Shown: positions 1 to 11,607 of the stretch, piece after piece
How positions within the stretch are numbered: the stretch's first letter is position 1
How the letters are laid out: every line of letters begins with the position of its first letter
Origin: Rhizobacter sp. SG703
Lineage (GTDB): Bacteria; Pseudomonadota; Gammaproteobacteria; Burkholderiales; Burkholderiaceae_C
Direction of reading: 5' to 3'
DNA: 64,000 nucleotides
Assembly (NCBI RefSeq): GCF_012275445.1
Contig: NZ_JAAZQK010000007.1
Location: 372,001-436,000 of the forward strand
The notes under the pieces: model-generated
What the model saw: only the letters and a program-made list of their open reading frames with translations
Databases searched by the model: none
What the model was told of the DNA's origin: nothing
Translations under genes and position numbers: made by a program

Positions 1-646
1 GTTCGCCGGTGCGGCCGCCGAGCTTGTCGGGTTGCGTCGCGATCAGCGTCACCACATGCTGGTAGTCGGCGCCGTTCGATGTGTGGGTGTCGACCATCAC
101 GTCCGGATCCCAGCGGGTGAACACCTGCGCGAACGTGCGGGTGTTCAGGCTGTCGGCCTTGACGAAATCGCGGTTCAGGTCGAGGTGGCGCGCGTTGCCG
201 CGGAATCCGAAGGCTTCGGGGCCGTTCTGGTTGACGCGGCTGGTGTCCTGCCGGTTCAGCGCGCCGTCGACGTTGTAGAGCGGGATGTAGAGCAGCACCG
301 TGCGCCCGAGGGCCGCGCGCCGCGCCGGGTCGAGGCACAGGTCGCGCAGCAGCGCCATGCAGGCGTCGATGCCTTCGGGCTCGCCGGGGTGGATGCCGTT
401 GTTGTTGAAGAACACCGGCCGGCCGGCGGCCTTCACCGCCTGCGGGTCGAAGACACCGTCGTTCGAGAACACGCCGACATGGATCGGCACGCCGCCGTCC
501 GATCGGCCCGCCTCCTCGAAGCGCAGCCAGGCGCCGAAGGTCGCGGCCAGCCGCTGGTGGAAATCGATGCACGCGCGCCAGGTCGTGGTCTGGTTGCCGT
601 TGCCCCGTTCGAACGGGGTGGCCCAATCGTCGTTGGTGTTCATCAT
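1..646 (-). CDS. M14-family zinc carboxypeptidase (partial, 3' end beyond window)
   Basis: This minus-strand gene begins at 646 (ATG-ATG, then NTNDDWATPF) and runs off the left edge, so its C-terminus is missing. The visible 215 residues contain the M14 zinc motif HPGE (in NNNGIHPGEPEG) and the third zinc histidine in VDTHTSNG, with LYIPLYNVDGALNR between them, as in the family of metallocarboxypeptidases that hydrolyse C-terminal residues or peptidoglycan-like amides. No signal peptide is visible at this start. A -10-like TAGACT (653-658, minus strand) sits only six bases before the start codon, so the transcript may be leaderless. The substrate cannot be told from the sequence. Confidence 0.85.
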   Translation of the reverse strand, partial: MMNTNDDWATPFERGNGNQTTTWRACIDFHQRLAATFGAWLRFEEAGRSDGGVPIHVGVFSNDGVFDPQAVKAAGRPVFFNNNGIHPGEPEGIDACMALLRDLCLDPARRAALGRTVLLYIPLYNVDGALNRQDTSRVNQNGPEAFGFRGNARHLDLNRDFVKADSLNTRTFAQVFTRWDPDVMVDTHTSNGADYQHVVTLIATQPDKLGGRTGE

Positions 647-700
647 CCGCGCAGTCTAGGCGGTACGATGCCGGCCTTCCGAATCGAGCCGAGGACCGCG

Positions 701-1069
701 ATGCCCACTCCTTCCGAACTCATCGACCAGAAGATCGACGGCCTGGCCGACTGGCGCGGCGAGATGCTCGCCACGCTGCGCGCGCTGATCCTCGCCGCCG
801 ACCCCGGCGTCACCGAGGAATGGAAGTGGGGCACCGCCGCCTGGTCGCACCACGGGCTGATCTGCACCGGCGAGACCTACAAGAAGGCGGTGAAGCTGAC
901 GTTCGCGAAAGGCGCCTCGGTGCCCGACCCGAAGGGCCTCTTCAACTCGAGCCTCGACGGCAACGTCCGGCGCGCGATCGACTTCCACGAGGGCGACAAG
1001 CCGGACGCCGCCGCGCTGAAGGCGCTGTTCCACGCGTCGATCGCGGTCAACCAGGCGTCGGGCGCGTGA
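701..1069 (+). CDS. DUF1801 (YdhG-like) domain protein
   Basis: A 122-residue cytosolic protein with the DUF1801 pattern: ELIDQKIDGLADWRGEMLATL at the start, EEWKWGTAAW in the middle, then a strand-rich half ending in ALKALFHASIAVNQ. Members of this family are small alpha/beta proteins of unknown function. The start at 701 is favoured by the upstream GAGGACC ribosome binding site and because the family begins at about this residue. The gene is divergent from the M14 peptidase and its end converges on the S9 peptidase 30 bases away. Function is unknown. Confidence 0.8.
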   Translation: MPTPSELIDQKIDGLADWRGEMLATLRALILAADPGVTEEWKWGTAAWSHHGLICTGETYKKAVKLTFAKGASVPDPKGLFNSSLDGNVRRAIDFHEGDKPDAAALKALFHASIAVNQASGA

Positions 1070-1099
1070 CCCCTCCGGCAGCGCCAGGATCGCGCGGAA

Positions 1100-3031
1100 T
1101 CAGGGTGCCGGTCCAGGCTCCGAGGCGAGGTGGCGATCGAGGAAGTTGAGAAGGGCAGTGAAGTAACGCACGCGGGACTTGGTCCACGCGAGGCCATGGC
1201 CTTCGTCTTCGAAGGACATCCATTCCACCGGATGGCCGCCCTGCTGCAGCGCCGCCACCATCGTCTTGCTTTGCGATGGCAGCACGCGCCGATCTTCTTC
1301 CCCATGGGCGATGAGCAACGGGATGCGCACGCGATCCGCGTGCTTGAGCGGCGAGACCTCGTCCAACGCGCTGCGGTCCTTGTCGGGGTCGCCGACGCGC
1401 GCGCGCATCAGTGCGCGCGAGAACGGGGTCGAGTCGTCCCGCAGTCCGTTGGACAGCATGTCCGCAAGGTCGCTGACGCCCGCGAAGCTCACGCCGCACC
1501 GGTACAGCTCGGGCGTCTTGATGGCGCCCCACATCGCCGCGTAACCCCCGTAGCTGGCGCCCACGATGCACACCCGTGCCGGGTCGGCGATGTGCTCCTT
1601 GATGAGGTGCAGGACGCCGTCGGTGATGTCGTCCTGCATGCGCAGGCCCCACTGGCGATGGCCGGCCTCCTCGAAGCGGCGGCCGAACCCGGACGATCCG
1701 CGAAACTGCGGCTGGAAGACCACATAGCCGGCCTTCGCGAGCATCTGGACCTCTTCGTCCCAGTCCCACCGGTCGCGCACGTTCGGTCCGCCGTGGATCA
1801 GGACGACGGTGGGTGCAGGCTGGTCGTCGAAGCCGACCGGCCGCGTGAGGTAGGCCGGAATGCTCAGGCCGTCGCGTGCCGCGTACTGCATCACCTGCTT
1901 CGGGCGCATGCGAGCCGGGTTGATCAGCGGCATGGCCGATGCGATCTCGCGGAGTCGGGCGGTGCGGGTGTCCAGGATGAACCAGCGACCGGGATCGACG
2001 TCGCCGAAAGACGTGACCAGCACGAGCCCGTTCTTGTCGCCTTCCAGCACGTTGGTGCGATCCGGCAGCGCGGCGTCGATGCCGGCCTGCAGGCCGGCCC
2101 AGCGCGGTTCGAGCCAGAAGGTGTGCGGGCGCATGCCGCCGGTGACCAGGCGTTCGAGGTTCTGGTCGTCGAGCGCTTCGGTGCGCAGGATGTCTTGCTG
2201 CGCATGAGCGGCCATCACCTCGCCATGCTGGCGCGACACGGCGTCGTACTTGAACACCGCCCAGGTGTCGCGCCCTTGGCGCGACAGCACCGCCAGCGTG
2301 TCGGCCTGCGGCAGCACGCGAAGCGGGTACCAGACCTCGTTGAACGCGCTGGCCGGCCATTCCTGCAGGAGTTGCCACTCCTGCGTCGAGGCGTGGCGGT
2401 ACCAGCTGCTGATCTTCGATGTGTTGGACCAGCGGCTCGAATCGATCATCGTCACCGCACGCAGCTCGCCGGATTCGTCGAACGCCCAGGCCATCGGCTT
2501 GCCGGGCACCGACAGGCGGAACTTGTGTCGGCTGCCGGTGCGCGCGTTCACCAGGTCCATGTCGCCGTCTTCCTCGTCGCGGTAGACCAGCACCGATTCG
2601 GCCAGCGGTCCTTCGGTGCCCATGCGCCGGATGAAGCGCTCGCCGAGCGAGACGACCGGCTTGCCGGACAGGTCGACCGAGACCGACTGCTTGTTGTTGT
2701 AGTCGATCACGAGCAGGTCGTTGGCCACCCAGTGGATCGCGATCGGGATCTGGCCGAAAACGTAGCGCGAGTCGCGCTCGGGCTTGGCCAGCAACCGGGG
2801 CTTGGCGGCGTTGGTTTCCGCGGTGTCGATCAACACGGCGGCAGTGGTGTTGCCGCTGTAGGCGATACCGGCGGCGTAGCGGCCATCGGGAGACAGGCTG
2901 AGGGATCCGACCGACGCGCCGCCGATCCAAGGCTCCTTCAGCATCCGCGCCTCGGTGAAGCGCTGGGCCACGGCGAAAAGGGGCAGGGCCAGCAGGATCG
3001 TCGTTGCCAGTCCGCGAGTGAGCATCTTCAT
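1100..3031 (-). CDS. Secreted S9-family (prolyl oligopeptidase-like) peptidase
   Basis: A 643-residue serine peptidase of clan SC. A signal peptide covers about residues 1-22 (MKMLTRGLATTILLALPLFA), indicating a periplasmic or secreted enzyme. The middle is a beta-propeller-like region, and the C-terminal alpha/beta hydrolase domain holds the triad: Ser493 in GASYGGY, Asp580 in GEEDRRV and His612 in EGHG. The family cleaves short peptides, often dipeptidyl- or acylaminoacyl-peptidase-like. It is transcribed alone on the minus strand downstream of the ssrA terminator. The exact peptide specificity cannot be inferred. Confidence 0.9.
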   Translation of the reverse strand: MKMLTRGLATTILLALPLFAVAQRFTEARMLKEPWIGGASVGSLSLSPDGRYAAGIAYSGNTTAAVLIDTAETNAAKPRLLAKPERDSRYVFGQIPIAIHWVANDLLVIDYNNKQSVSVDLSGKPVVSLGERFIRRMGTEGPLAESVLVYRDEEDGDMDLVNARTGSRHKFRLSVPGKPMAWAFDESGELRAVTMIDSSRWSNTSKISSWYRHASTQEWQLLQEWPASAFNEVWYPLRVLPQADTLAVLSRQGRDTWAVFKYDAVSRQHGEVMAAHAQQDILRTEALDDQNLERLVTGGMRPHTFWLEPRWAGLQAGIDAALPDRTNVLEGDKNGLVLVTSFGDVDPGRWFILDTRTARLREIASAMPLINPARMRPKQVMQYAARDGLSIPAYLTRPVGFDDQPAPTVVLIHGGPNVRDRWDWDEEVQMLAKAGYVVFQPQFRGSSGFGRRFEEAGHRQWGLRMQDDITDGVLHLIKEHIADPARVCIVGASYGGYAAMWGAIKTPELYRCGVSFAGVSDLADMLSNGLRDDSTPFSRALMRARVGDPDKDRSALDEVSPLKHADRVRIPLLIAHGEEDRRVLPSQSKTMVAALQQGGHPVEWMSFEDEGHGLAWTKSRVRYFTALLNFLDRHLASEPGPAP

Positions 3032-3109
3032 GGCGGCGATTGTCTCCGGCGGACGGCACGCCTCAGGCCGCGGCCAGCGCGATGTCGAAGGTGGCGAGGC
3101 ATGCGCAAC

Positions 3110-3146
3110 AAAAAAGCCCTGGAGCGCGAGGCGCCAGGGCTTTTTG
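3110..3146 (-). terminator. Rho-independent terminator of ssrA
   Basis: Perfect 12-bp arms (AAAAAGCCCTGG at 3111-3122 and CCAGGGCTTTTT at 3134-3145) form a hairpin followed, on the minus strand, by a run of T. It lies about 30 bases beyond the CCA end of the tmRNA gene and before the S9 peptidase start, so it should end ssrA transcription. Its symmetry would let it also work in the other direction. Confidence 0.85.
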
Positions 3147-3176
3147 CAACATCGCGGTCCTCGGTGGACCTTGTAC

Positions 3177-3582
3177 TGGTGGAGCCGGGGGGAATCGAAC
3201 CCCCGTCCGCAAGCCTTTTCCGGGCAGATCTACATGTGTAGCTGACTGATTTGTTTTTGAGGACAGGGGTCGCGCAGCAGCACGCTACCCTCATCCCGAG
3301 TCACTTGATTTAGCCCTTGAACCGAGTGACCCGGTTTAGAGCGATTCCATGTGAATGACTTCGCAGCTCTTGGGTTGCCCCTCAAGCCCAGCCCATGGAC
3401 GTGCTGTTGCGAAGCCCGCCGGTATTACGCGGCGGGGGGTAGTTCAACCCGTTTTGGCTTACGCCGCCAGGGCAAACTTTTCGTCGTTCGCAGTTAAGTG
3501 CGATCCAGTGGATTTACGAGCGAACTGGTGCTCGACATGCCCCGCTCCGAATCCGAACCTACGTCGAAACCAGGTCGGCCCC
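3177..3582 (-). ncRNA. ssrA: Transfer-messenger RNA (one-piece tmRNA)
   Basis: The gene is about 406 nt on the minus strand. The 5' end GGGGCCG (from 3582) pairs with CGGCTCC next to the encoded ACCA at 3177, giving a seven-pair acceptor stem with one G-U. The T arm GGGGGTTCGATTCCCCC is intact. The internal message reads GCG-AAC-GAC-GAA-AAG-TTT-GCC-CTG-GCG-GCG-TAA, i.e. tag ANDEKFALAA, close to the betaproteobacterial ANDERFALAA. tmRNA with SmpB frees stalled ribosomes and tags the nascent chain for ClpXP/ClpAP. It starts 13 bases after the gph stop codon, so its promoter must overlap the end of gph. Confidence 0.95.
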
Positions 3583-3592
3583 AGAGGGTCGT

Positions 3593-3619
3593 AGTTTAGG
3601 CCATCGCCAGCAGCTTCAA
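3593..3619 (-). promoter_or_regulatory. Candidate ssrA promoter inside the gph 3' end
   Basis: On the minus strand, TTGAAG (3619-3614) and TAAACT (3598-3593) are separated by 15 bases; the -10-like hexamer uses the gph stop codon TAA. Transcription would start a few bases before the mature 5' end at 3582, consistent with RNase P trimming of a short leader. The spacing is shorter than the usual 17, so this is a moderate call. Confidence 0.4.
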
Positions 3620-4261
3620 GAGCTCATCGGGCGAATGAACCACATGCTGCGCGCCCCACGCCGCCACCGGCTCGCCGACACCCAGGTAGCCCCAGGCCGC
3701 AGCCACCGTCGCCATCCCGGCCGCGTGCCCCGCCTGCACATCGCGCAGGTCATCGCCGACGTACACGCACTCCTGCACCGCGACGCCCATCTGCCGCGCC
3801 GCCTCCAGCAGCGGCGCCGGGTGCGGCTTCGAATGCGGCGTCGTGTCGCCACTCACCACCGCGCCGGCGCGCAAGTCGAGCCCGAGCGCCTTCACCAGCG
3901 GGTTCGTGAAGCGCTTCGCCTTGTTGGTGACGATGCCCCAGCGCAGCCCGCCCGCCTCGATCGCGTCCAGCATCGCCGGCACCGCGTCGAACGGCCGCGT
4001 GTGCTGCGTCATCCGCACCTCGTAGCGGTCGAAGAACTCGTCGCGCAATGCAATGAAGCTGCCCTCGGCCGGCGTGATGCCGAGCGCCACGCCGATCATC
4101 CCGCGTGCGCCCGAGCCGACCATCGGCCGGAACTGCTCGAACGGCAGCGCCGGCAGGCCGCGCGTGGCGCGCATGTCGTTCGCGGTGCCGGCCAGGTCGG
4201 GCGCGCTGTCGATCAGCGTGCCGTCCAGGTCGAACAGCACCGCCTTCACGCGCAGGCTCAC
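3596..4261 (-). CDS. gph: Phosphoglycolate phosphatase (HAD superfamily)
   Basis: A 221-residue HAD hydrolase that removes phosphate from 2-phosphoglycolate, a product of DNA repair and oxygenase side reactions. The motifs are all present: [10 protein letters not shown] (motif I, nucleophile Asp), the threonine-type motif II in GIVTNKAKR, the lysine in [10 protein letters not shown], and [14 protein letters not shown] for the acidic motif. The start is GTG at 4261, overlapping the ubiG stop in GTGA, which implies translational coupling. The ubiG-gph pair is standard in Burkholderiales. The gene ends 13 bases before ssrA. Confidence 0.9.
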   Translation of the reverse strand: MSLRVKAVLFDLDGTLIDSAPDLAGTANDMRATRGLPALPFEQFRPMVGSGARGMIGVALGITPAEGSFIALRDEFFDRYEVRMTQHTRPFDAVPAMLDAIEAGGLRWGIVTNKAKRFTNPLVKALGLDLRAGAVVSGDTTPHSKPHPAPLLEAARQMGVAVQECVYVGDDLRDVQAGHAAGMATVAAAWGYLGVGEPVAAWGAQHVVHSPDELLKLLAMA

Positions 4262-4959
4262 AGCGGCTTCCTGCAGGCGAACAGGTAGTTCACGCTGGTA
4301 TCCGCCGACAGCCAGTAGCGGCCGGTCAGCGGGTTGTATTCCATGCCGCGCGTGCCTTCCAGCGCCAGCCCGGCGCTGCGCGCCCATTGCGCTAGCTCGC
4401 TCGGCTTGATGAAGCGCGCGTACTCGTGCGTGCCCTGCGGCAGCAGCTTCAGCAAATACTCCGCACCGACGATCGCGAACATGAAGGCCTTCGCGTTGCG
4501 GTTGATCGTCGAGAAGAACACCCAGCCGCCGGGCTTCGCGAGCGTCGCGCAGGCCTGCACGATCGACGACGGATCGGGCACGTGCTCCATCATCTCCATG
4601 CAGGTGACCACGTCGAACTGCCCCGGCGCTTCGGCGGCCAGCGCCTCGGCCGAGACCTCGCGGTATTCGACGCCGGTGGTACCGGCTTCCATTGCGTGCA
4701 GCTGCGCCACCTTCAGCGCCTTGCCGGCGAGGTCGATGCCGAGCACGTCGGCGCCCTTGCGGGCCATCGAATCGGCCAGGATGCCGCCGCCGCAACCGAC
4801 GTCGAGAACGCGCTTGCCTTTCAGCGCGGCGAGCCGGTCGATCCAGTCGAGCCGCAGCGGATTGATCTGGTGCAGCGGGCGGAACTCGCTGTCGGGGTCC
4901 CACCAGCGATGAGCCAGGTCGCTGAATTTGGCGAGCTCTTGAGGGTCGGCGTTGATCAT
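4258..4959 (-). CDS. ubiG: Ubiquinone biosynthesis O-methyltransferase
   Basis: A 233-residue SAM-dependent methyltransferase that performs the two O-methylations of ubiquinone synthesis. Motif [20 protein letters not shown], binds SAM, and the UbiG-typical start [20 protein letters not shown] and the segment [16 protein letters not shown] are both present. The ATG at 4959 is chosen because homologues begin with this [10 protein letters not shown] region; the upstream extension has no family similarity. It overlaps gph by four bases. Confidence 0.92.
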   Translation of the reverse strand: MINADPQELAKFSDLAHRWWDPDSEFRPLHQINPLRLDWIDRLAALKGKRVLDVGCGGGILADSMARKGADVLGIDLAGKALKVAQLHAMEAGTTGVEYREVSAEALAAEAPGQFDVVTCMEMMEHVPDPSSIVQACATLAKPGGWVFFSTINRNAKAFMFAIVGAEYLLKLLPQGTHEYARFIKPSELAQWARSAGLALEGTRGMEYNPLTGRYWLSADTSVNYLFACRKPL

Positions 4960-5032
4960 GTGGCCGTCAGTTTGGCATGCCATGGCTGGCATATCGGGGG
5001 GCGCAGGATACCCCGCAAGTAGCGGGCGCAAA

Positions 5033-5062
5033 AACAAAAAACCCCGCCGAGGCGGGGTTTGT
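5033..5062 (-). terminator. Terminator of the OmpA-family gene
   Basis: Ten-base arms AAACCCCGCC (5039-5048) and GGCGGGGTTT (5051-5060) form a tight hairpin. On the minus strand it is followed by a T-rich tract (complement of aaaacaaaaa at 5031-5040). It lies 23 bases past the stop codon of the OmpA-family gene and insulates ubiG from it. Confidence 0.85.
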
Positions 5063-5082
5063 CGTGCATCAGCCGAGGCCGA

Positions 5083-5757
5083 TCACTTGTTGCGCGTACC
5101 AACCACTTCGATTTCGACGCGGCGATTCTTCGCGCGGCCTTCGGCGGTCTTGTTGTCGGCGACAGGCTGCTTCTTGCCCTTGCCTTCGGTGTACACGCGG
5201 TTCTTCTCGATGCCCTTGCTGACCAGGTAGGTCTTGACCGACTCGGCACGAGCGACCGACAGCTTCTGGTTGGCGGCGTCGCCACCGATCGCGTCGGTGT
5301 GGCCGACGGCGATGATGACTTCGAGGTTCACGCCCGAGGTCTTGCTGACCAGGTCGTCCAGCTTGGACTTGGCTTCCGGCTTCAGCGTCGACTTGCCGAA
5401 GTCATAGAAGGCGTCGGCAGCGAAGGTGACCTTCTCGGAGACCGGAGCGACCGGAACGACGACCGGTGCGGGCGGTGCGACCGGGGCCGGAGCCACCGGG
5501 GCCGGGGCGGGAGCCGGGGCCTGTGCAACCGGCGCCGGCGCCGGTGCCGGCTTCAGTGCGCCGTCGCACGCCTGGTTGGCCGTGGCCGGCGTCCAGTTGG
5601 CATCGCGCCAGCACAGTTCGTTGGAACCGTTCTTCCAGGGGATGCCGGTGCTGTTCACCCAGTTGTCAGCCCCGTTGGATTGGGCGAACGCAACAGACGC
5701 TGATGCGGCCAGCGCGGCGGTTGCGAAGAGCGATGCCACTTTATTCAGTTTCTTCAT
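5083..5757 (-). CDS. OmpA-family peptidoglycan-associated outer-membrane protein
   Basis: A 224-residue envelope protein. Residues 1-25 are a signal peptide ending VAFA, followed by a short Burkholderiales-type segment (WVNSTGIPWKNGSNELCWRD), a Pro-Ala-Val linker, and a C-terminal OmpA domain with VGHTDAIGGDAANQKLS, ARAESVKTYLVSKGI and GRAKNRRVEIEV, the residues that hold peptidoglycan diaminopimelate. There is no eight-strand barrel, so it is probably a cell-wall tether and not a porin. The start is backed by AGGAGA eight bases upstream. It is usually found next to gyrA in this order and is normally strongly expressed. Confidence 0.92.
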   Translation of the reverse strand: MKKLNKVASLFATAALAASASVAFAQSNGADNWVNSTGIPWKNGSNELCWRDANWTPATANQACDGALKPAPAPAPVAQAPAPAPAPVAPAPVAPPAPVVVPVAPVSEKVTFAADAFYDFGKSTLKPEAKSKLDDLVSKTSGVNLEVIIAVGHTDAIGGDAANQKLSVARAESVKTYLVSKGIEKNRVYTEGKGKKQPVADNKTAEGRAKNRRVEIEVVGTRNK

Positions 5758-6034
5758 GATTCTCCTCTTGAGGAATGTCGCAGATGGCCTGCAAAACGTC
5801 CAAACCGGAATCGGAAAGGTACGGCGAAACCCTCGGTCCCGAGCGCTCACCACCGTCGACTGATTGTGCCATAGGGCCTCTGACGGCCTGGATTTTGGCC
5901 CGGTGTCGCGGCTTCGTCCTACGAGAGTCGAAGCAGATGTTGCGCGAGCACTACAACGGCCGCGAACTAGAATCGCGGATTGCGCTCACGGGCCCGCCAG
6001 CGCCCGTCTTCACCGGCTCCGCCGACGACCTCGA

Positions 6035-8697
<2,663 letters not shown>

Positions 8698-8698
<1 letters not shown>

Positions 8699-9369
8699 TG
8701 CGACACCACCTGATCACGATCGCGCTGCTGGGCAGCACCACGCTGGGCGCCTGGGCCCAGTCGACCCCGGCCGCGCCGGCATCGCCGGCGGCAGCCTCCG
8801 CGCCGGCCGCGCCCTCCAGCCCCGCGAAGAAGGCCCTGGTGCAGCGCGTGCTGACGCTGCAGCAGCCGGCACTCGAGAACACCGCCCGCGAGGTGGCCGA
8901 GCGCCCGGCAATGCAGCTGACGAACGCCGCGCAGCAGTACCTGCAGCAGCGGGTGCCGGCCGACAAGCGCGAAGCGATGTGGACCCAGGTGCAGGCCGCC
9001 GTGCGCAAGTACCTGGGCGAAGCGGTGCCGCTGGTCAAGGAACGCGCGCTGGCGCTGAGCCAGACGACGCTCGCCGGCATGCTGGACGAACGCTTCACCG
9101 AAGACGAGTTGAAGCAACTGGTCGCGACGCTCGAGAACCCGGCCTTCAAGAAGTTCCAGCAGGCGATGCCCGAGATCAGCGACAGGTTCGTGCAGAAGCT
9201 GGTCGCCGACGCCGGCGCGTCGGTGGACCCGAAGCTGAAGGCGCTCGATTCCAGCATCTCGTCGGCGCTCGGCGTGTCGGCGGCCGGGGCGCCGGCCTCG
9301 GCACCGGCGGCGGGCCCGCGCGCGGCGAAGCCGGCCGCATCGGCCGCGTCGAAGGCGGGCGGCAAGTAA
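8698..9369 (+). CDS. DUF2059 domain secreted protein
   Basis: A 223-residue protein with a signal peptide (MRHHLITIALLGSTTLGAWA), an Ala/Pro/Ser-rich spacer, and a DUF2059-like helical region with ERFTEDELKQLVATLENPAFKKFQ, then an Ala-rich tail. Proteins of this type sit in the periplasm and have no assigned biochemical role. It starts on the last base of the gyrA stop codon and is followed 21 bases later by serC, so it is co-transcribed with gyrA and serC, as in other Burkholderiales. Confidence 0.75.
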
Positions 9370-9390
9370 TTCGTTTCCCCGAGACCCTGG

Positions 9391-10506
9391 ATGAGCGCGA
9401 TGCAACGCCCGTACAACTTCTCCGCCGGCCCGGCCGCGCTGCCCGAAGCGGTGCTGAGCCAGGCTGCCGCCGAAATGCTCGACTGGCACGGCTCGGGCAT
9501 GAGCGTGATGGAGATGAGCCACCGCGGACGCGAGTTCGCGAGCATCTACGAGCAGGCCGAAGCCGACCTGCGCGAGCTGCTGGCAGTGCCGTCCGACTTC
9601 CGCATCCTGTTCATGCAGGGCGGCGGGCTGGCCGAGAACGCGATCGTGCCGATGAACCTGTCGCGCGGCGGCGTGGTCGACGTCGTGGTCACCGGCGCGT
9701 GGTCGCAGAAGTCGTACAAGGAAGCGCAGCGCTATGCGCAGCCGCGCATTGCCGCGAGCAACGCCGACAACCAGCACACCCGCATCCCGGCGCCCGAGAC
9801 CTGGTCGCTGAGCCCGGACGCGAGCTACGTGCACGCGTGCACCAACGAGACCATCCACGGCGTCGAGCTGCACACGCTGCCCGACCTGGCCGCGCTGGGT
9901 TCGAAGGCACCGCTGGTGATCGACTGCTCGTCGCACATCCTGTCGCGTGCGATCGACTGGTCGCGCGTCGGCCTGGCCTTTGCCGGCGCGCAGAAGAACG
10001 TCGGCCCGGCCGGCTTGACGCTGGTCTTCGTGCGCGACGACCTGCTCGGCCGGGCGCTGCCGATCTGCCCGAGCGCGTTCGACTACAAGACCGTGGCCGA
10101 CAACGGCTCGATGTACAACACGCCGCCCACCTACTCCATCTACATCGCCGGGCTGGTGTTCCAGTGGCTGAAGGCGCAGCGCGAAGGCGCGGCCACCGGC
10201 GTCGCCGCGATGGAACAACGCTCGATCGCGAAGGCCGGGCTGCTGTACGGCTACCTCGACGATTCCGGGTTCTACCTGTCGCGGGTCGACCGCGGCAGCC
10301 GCTCGCGGATGAACGTGCCCTTCTTCCTGCGCGACGAATCGCTGAACGACGCCTTCCTGGCCGGCGCGAAAGAGCGCGGGCTGCTGCAGCTGAAGGGCCA
10401 CAAGAGCGTCGGCGGCATGCGCGCCAGCCTGTACAACGCGATGCCGCTGGCCGGCGTGCAGGCACTGGTGGCGTACATGCGAGAATTCGCCGCGCGCCAT
10501 GGCTGA
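9391..10506 (+). CDS. serC: Phosphoserine aminotransferase
   Basis: A 371-residue PLP enzyme of class V that converts 3-phosphohydroxypyruvate and glutamate to phosphoserine, and serves pyridoxine synthesis in organisms with the DXP-independent branch of SerC action. The PLP lysine is Lys202 in [11 protein letters not shown]; the phosphate-binding segment FMQGGG and the N-terminal [11 protein letters not shown] are intact. Two starts are possible, 9391 or the ATG nine bases later (MQRPYNF). It overlaps pheA by eight bases. Confidence 0.95.
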   Translation: MSAMQRPYNFSAGPAALPEAVLSQAAAEMLDWHGSGMSVMEMSHRGREFASIYEQAEADLRELLAVPSDFRILFMQGGGLAENAIVPMNLSRGGVVDVVVTGAWSQKSYKEAQRYAQPRIAASNADNQHTRIPAPETWSLSPDASYVHACTNETIHGVELHTLPDLAALGSKAPLVIDCSSHILSRAIDWSRVGLAFAGAQKNVGPAGLTLVFVRDDLLGRALPICPSAFDYKTVADNGSMYNTPPTYSIYIAGLVFQWLKAQREGAATGVAAMEQRSIAKAGLLYGYLDDSGFYLSRVDRGSRSRMNVPFFLRDESLNDAFLAGAKERGLLQLKGHKSVGGMRASLYNAMPLAGVQALVAYMREFAARHG

Positions 10507-11605
10507 CCCGACACCCGCCCCCCACCCTGACCTGCTGGCCCTTCGCACCCAGATCGACCGCGTCGACCGAGAGCTGCTGGGCCTGCTGAACCAGCGCGCG
10601 CAGCTTGCGCTGCATGTCGGCGAGCTGAAGAAGAAGGAAGGCTCGGTCGCGTTCCGTCCCGAGCGCGAGGCCCAGGTCATCGACGGGCTGAAGCAGACCA
10701 ACACCGGGCCGCTGGCCAGCGACAGCGTCGCGCCGATCTGGCGCGAGATCATGTCGGCCTGCCGCGCGCTCGAGACGCCGACCCGCGTCGCCTACCTCGG
10801 CCCGTCTGGCACCTTCAGCGAACTCGCGGTGCTCGGCTTCTTCGGCTCGTCGATCGTCAAGGTGCCGTGCGCCAACTTCGACGAGGTGTTCCACGCGGTC
10901 AGCGCCGGCTCGGCCGATTTCGGCGTGGTGCCGGTCGAGAACTCGACCGAAGGCGTGGTCACGCGATCGCTCGACCTGTTCCTGACGACGCCGCTGTTCA
11001 TCATCGGCGAGACCAGCCTGTTCGTGCGGCACAACCTGCTGCGCCGCGAAAACTCGCTCGACCACCTGACCGCCGTCTGCGCGCACCCGCAGGCGCTGGC
11101 GCAATGCCATGGCTGGCTCAGCAACCACCTGCCGAACGTCGAGCGCCGCCCGGTCGCGAGCAATGCCGAAGGCGCGCGCATGGCACAGCAGGACCCGACG
11201 GTCGCCGCGATCGCGAGCGAACGCGCGGCCAGCGAGTTCGGCCTGCACATCGTCGCGCCGGCGGTCCAGGACGACGCGCACAACCGCACCCGCTTCACGG
11301 TGCTCGCGCACCCGCACCAGCATCCGCAGCCCAAGGCCTCCGGCCACGACTGCACCAGCCTGATCGTCTCGGTGGCCAACAAGCCCGGCGCGGTGCACGA
11401 CATGCTGGTGCCGCTGAAGCGCCACGGCGTCTCGATGACGCGCTTCGAATCCCGCCCCGCGCGGTCCGGCCAGTGGGAGTACTACTTCTACGTCGACCTG
11501 CAGGGCCACCCCGACGAGCCCCACGTCGCGGCCGCCTTGAGCGAGCTGCGCGAGGTGTGCGCTTTCTTCAAGGTGCTCGGCACCTACCCCATCGACGTCC
11601 ATTGA
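10499..11605 (+). CDS. pheA: Bifunctional chorismate mutase / prephenate dehydratase (P-protein)
   Basis: A 368-residue enzyme carrying out two steps toward phenylalanine. Residues about 10-95 form the AroQ chorismate mutase helix bundle ([19 protein letters not shown]). Residues about 97-280 are the prephenate dehydratase with [14 protein letters not shown]. The C-terminal ACT domain holds the feedback motif [12 protein letters not shown] for phenylalanine. Overlap with serC and a two-base gap to tyrA indicate a single operon. Confidence 0.95.
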   Translation: MADPTPAPHPDLLALRTQIDRVDRELLGLLNQRAQLALHVGELKKKEGSVAFRPEREAQVIDGLKQTNTGPLASDSVAPIWREIMSACRALETPTRVAYLGPSGTFSELAVLGFFGSSIVKVPCANFDEVFHAVSAGSADFGVVPVENSTEGVVTRSLDLFLTTPLFIIGETSLFVRHNLLRRENSLDHLTAVCAHPQALAQCHGWLSNHLPNVERRPVASNAEGARMAQQDPTVAAIASERAASEFGLHIVAPAVQDDAHNRTRFTVLAHPHQHPQPKASGHDCTSLIVSVANKPGAVHDMLVPLKRHGVSMTRFESRPARSGQWEYYFYVDLQGHPDEPHVAAALSELREVCAFFKVLGTYPIDVH

Positions 11606-11607
11606 CC

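Noticed and set aside
3355-3594. 79-residue open frame on the plus strand
   Set aside because: It lies entirely on the complement of the tmRNA gene and its end; the RNA structure explains the sequence.
5939-5973. TTGCGC ... TAGAAT as a gyrA promoter
   Set aside because: TAGAAT is a fair -10 box, but the spacing to TTGCGC is about 22 bases; the evidence is too weak to list as a feature.
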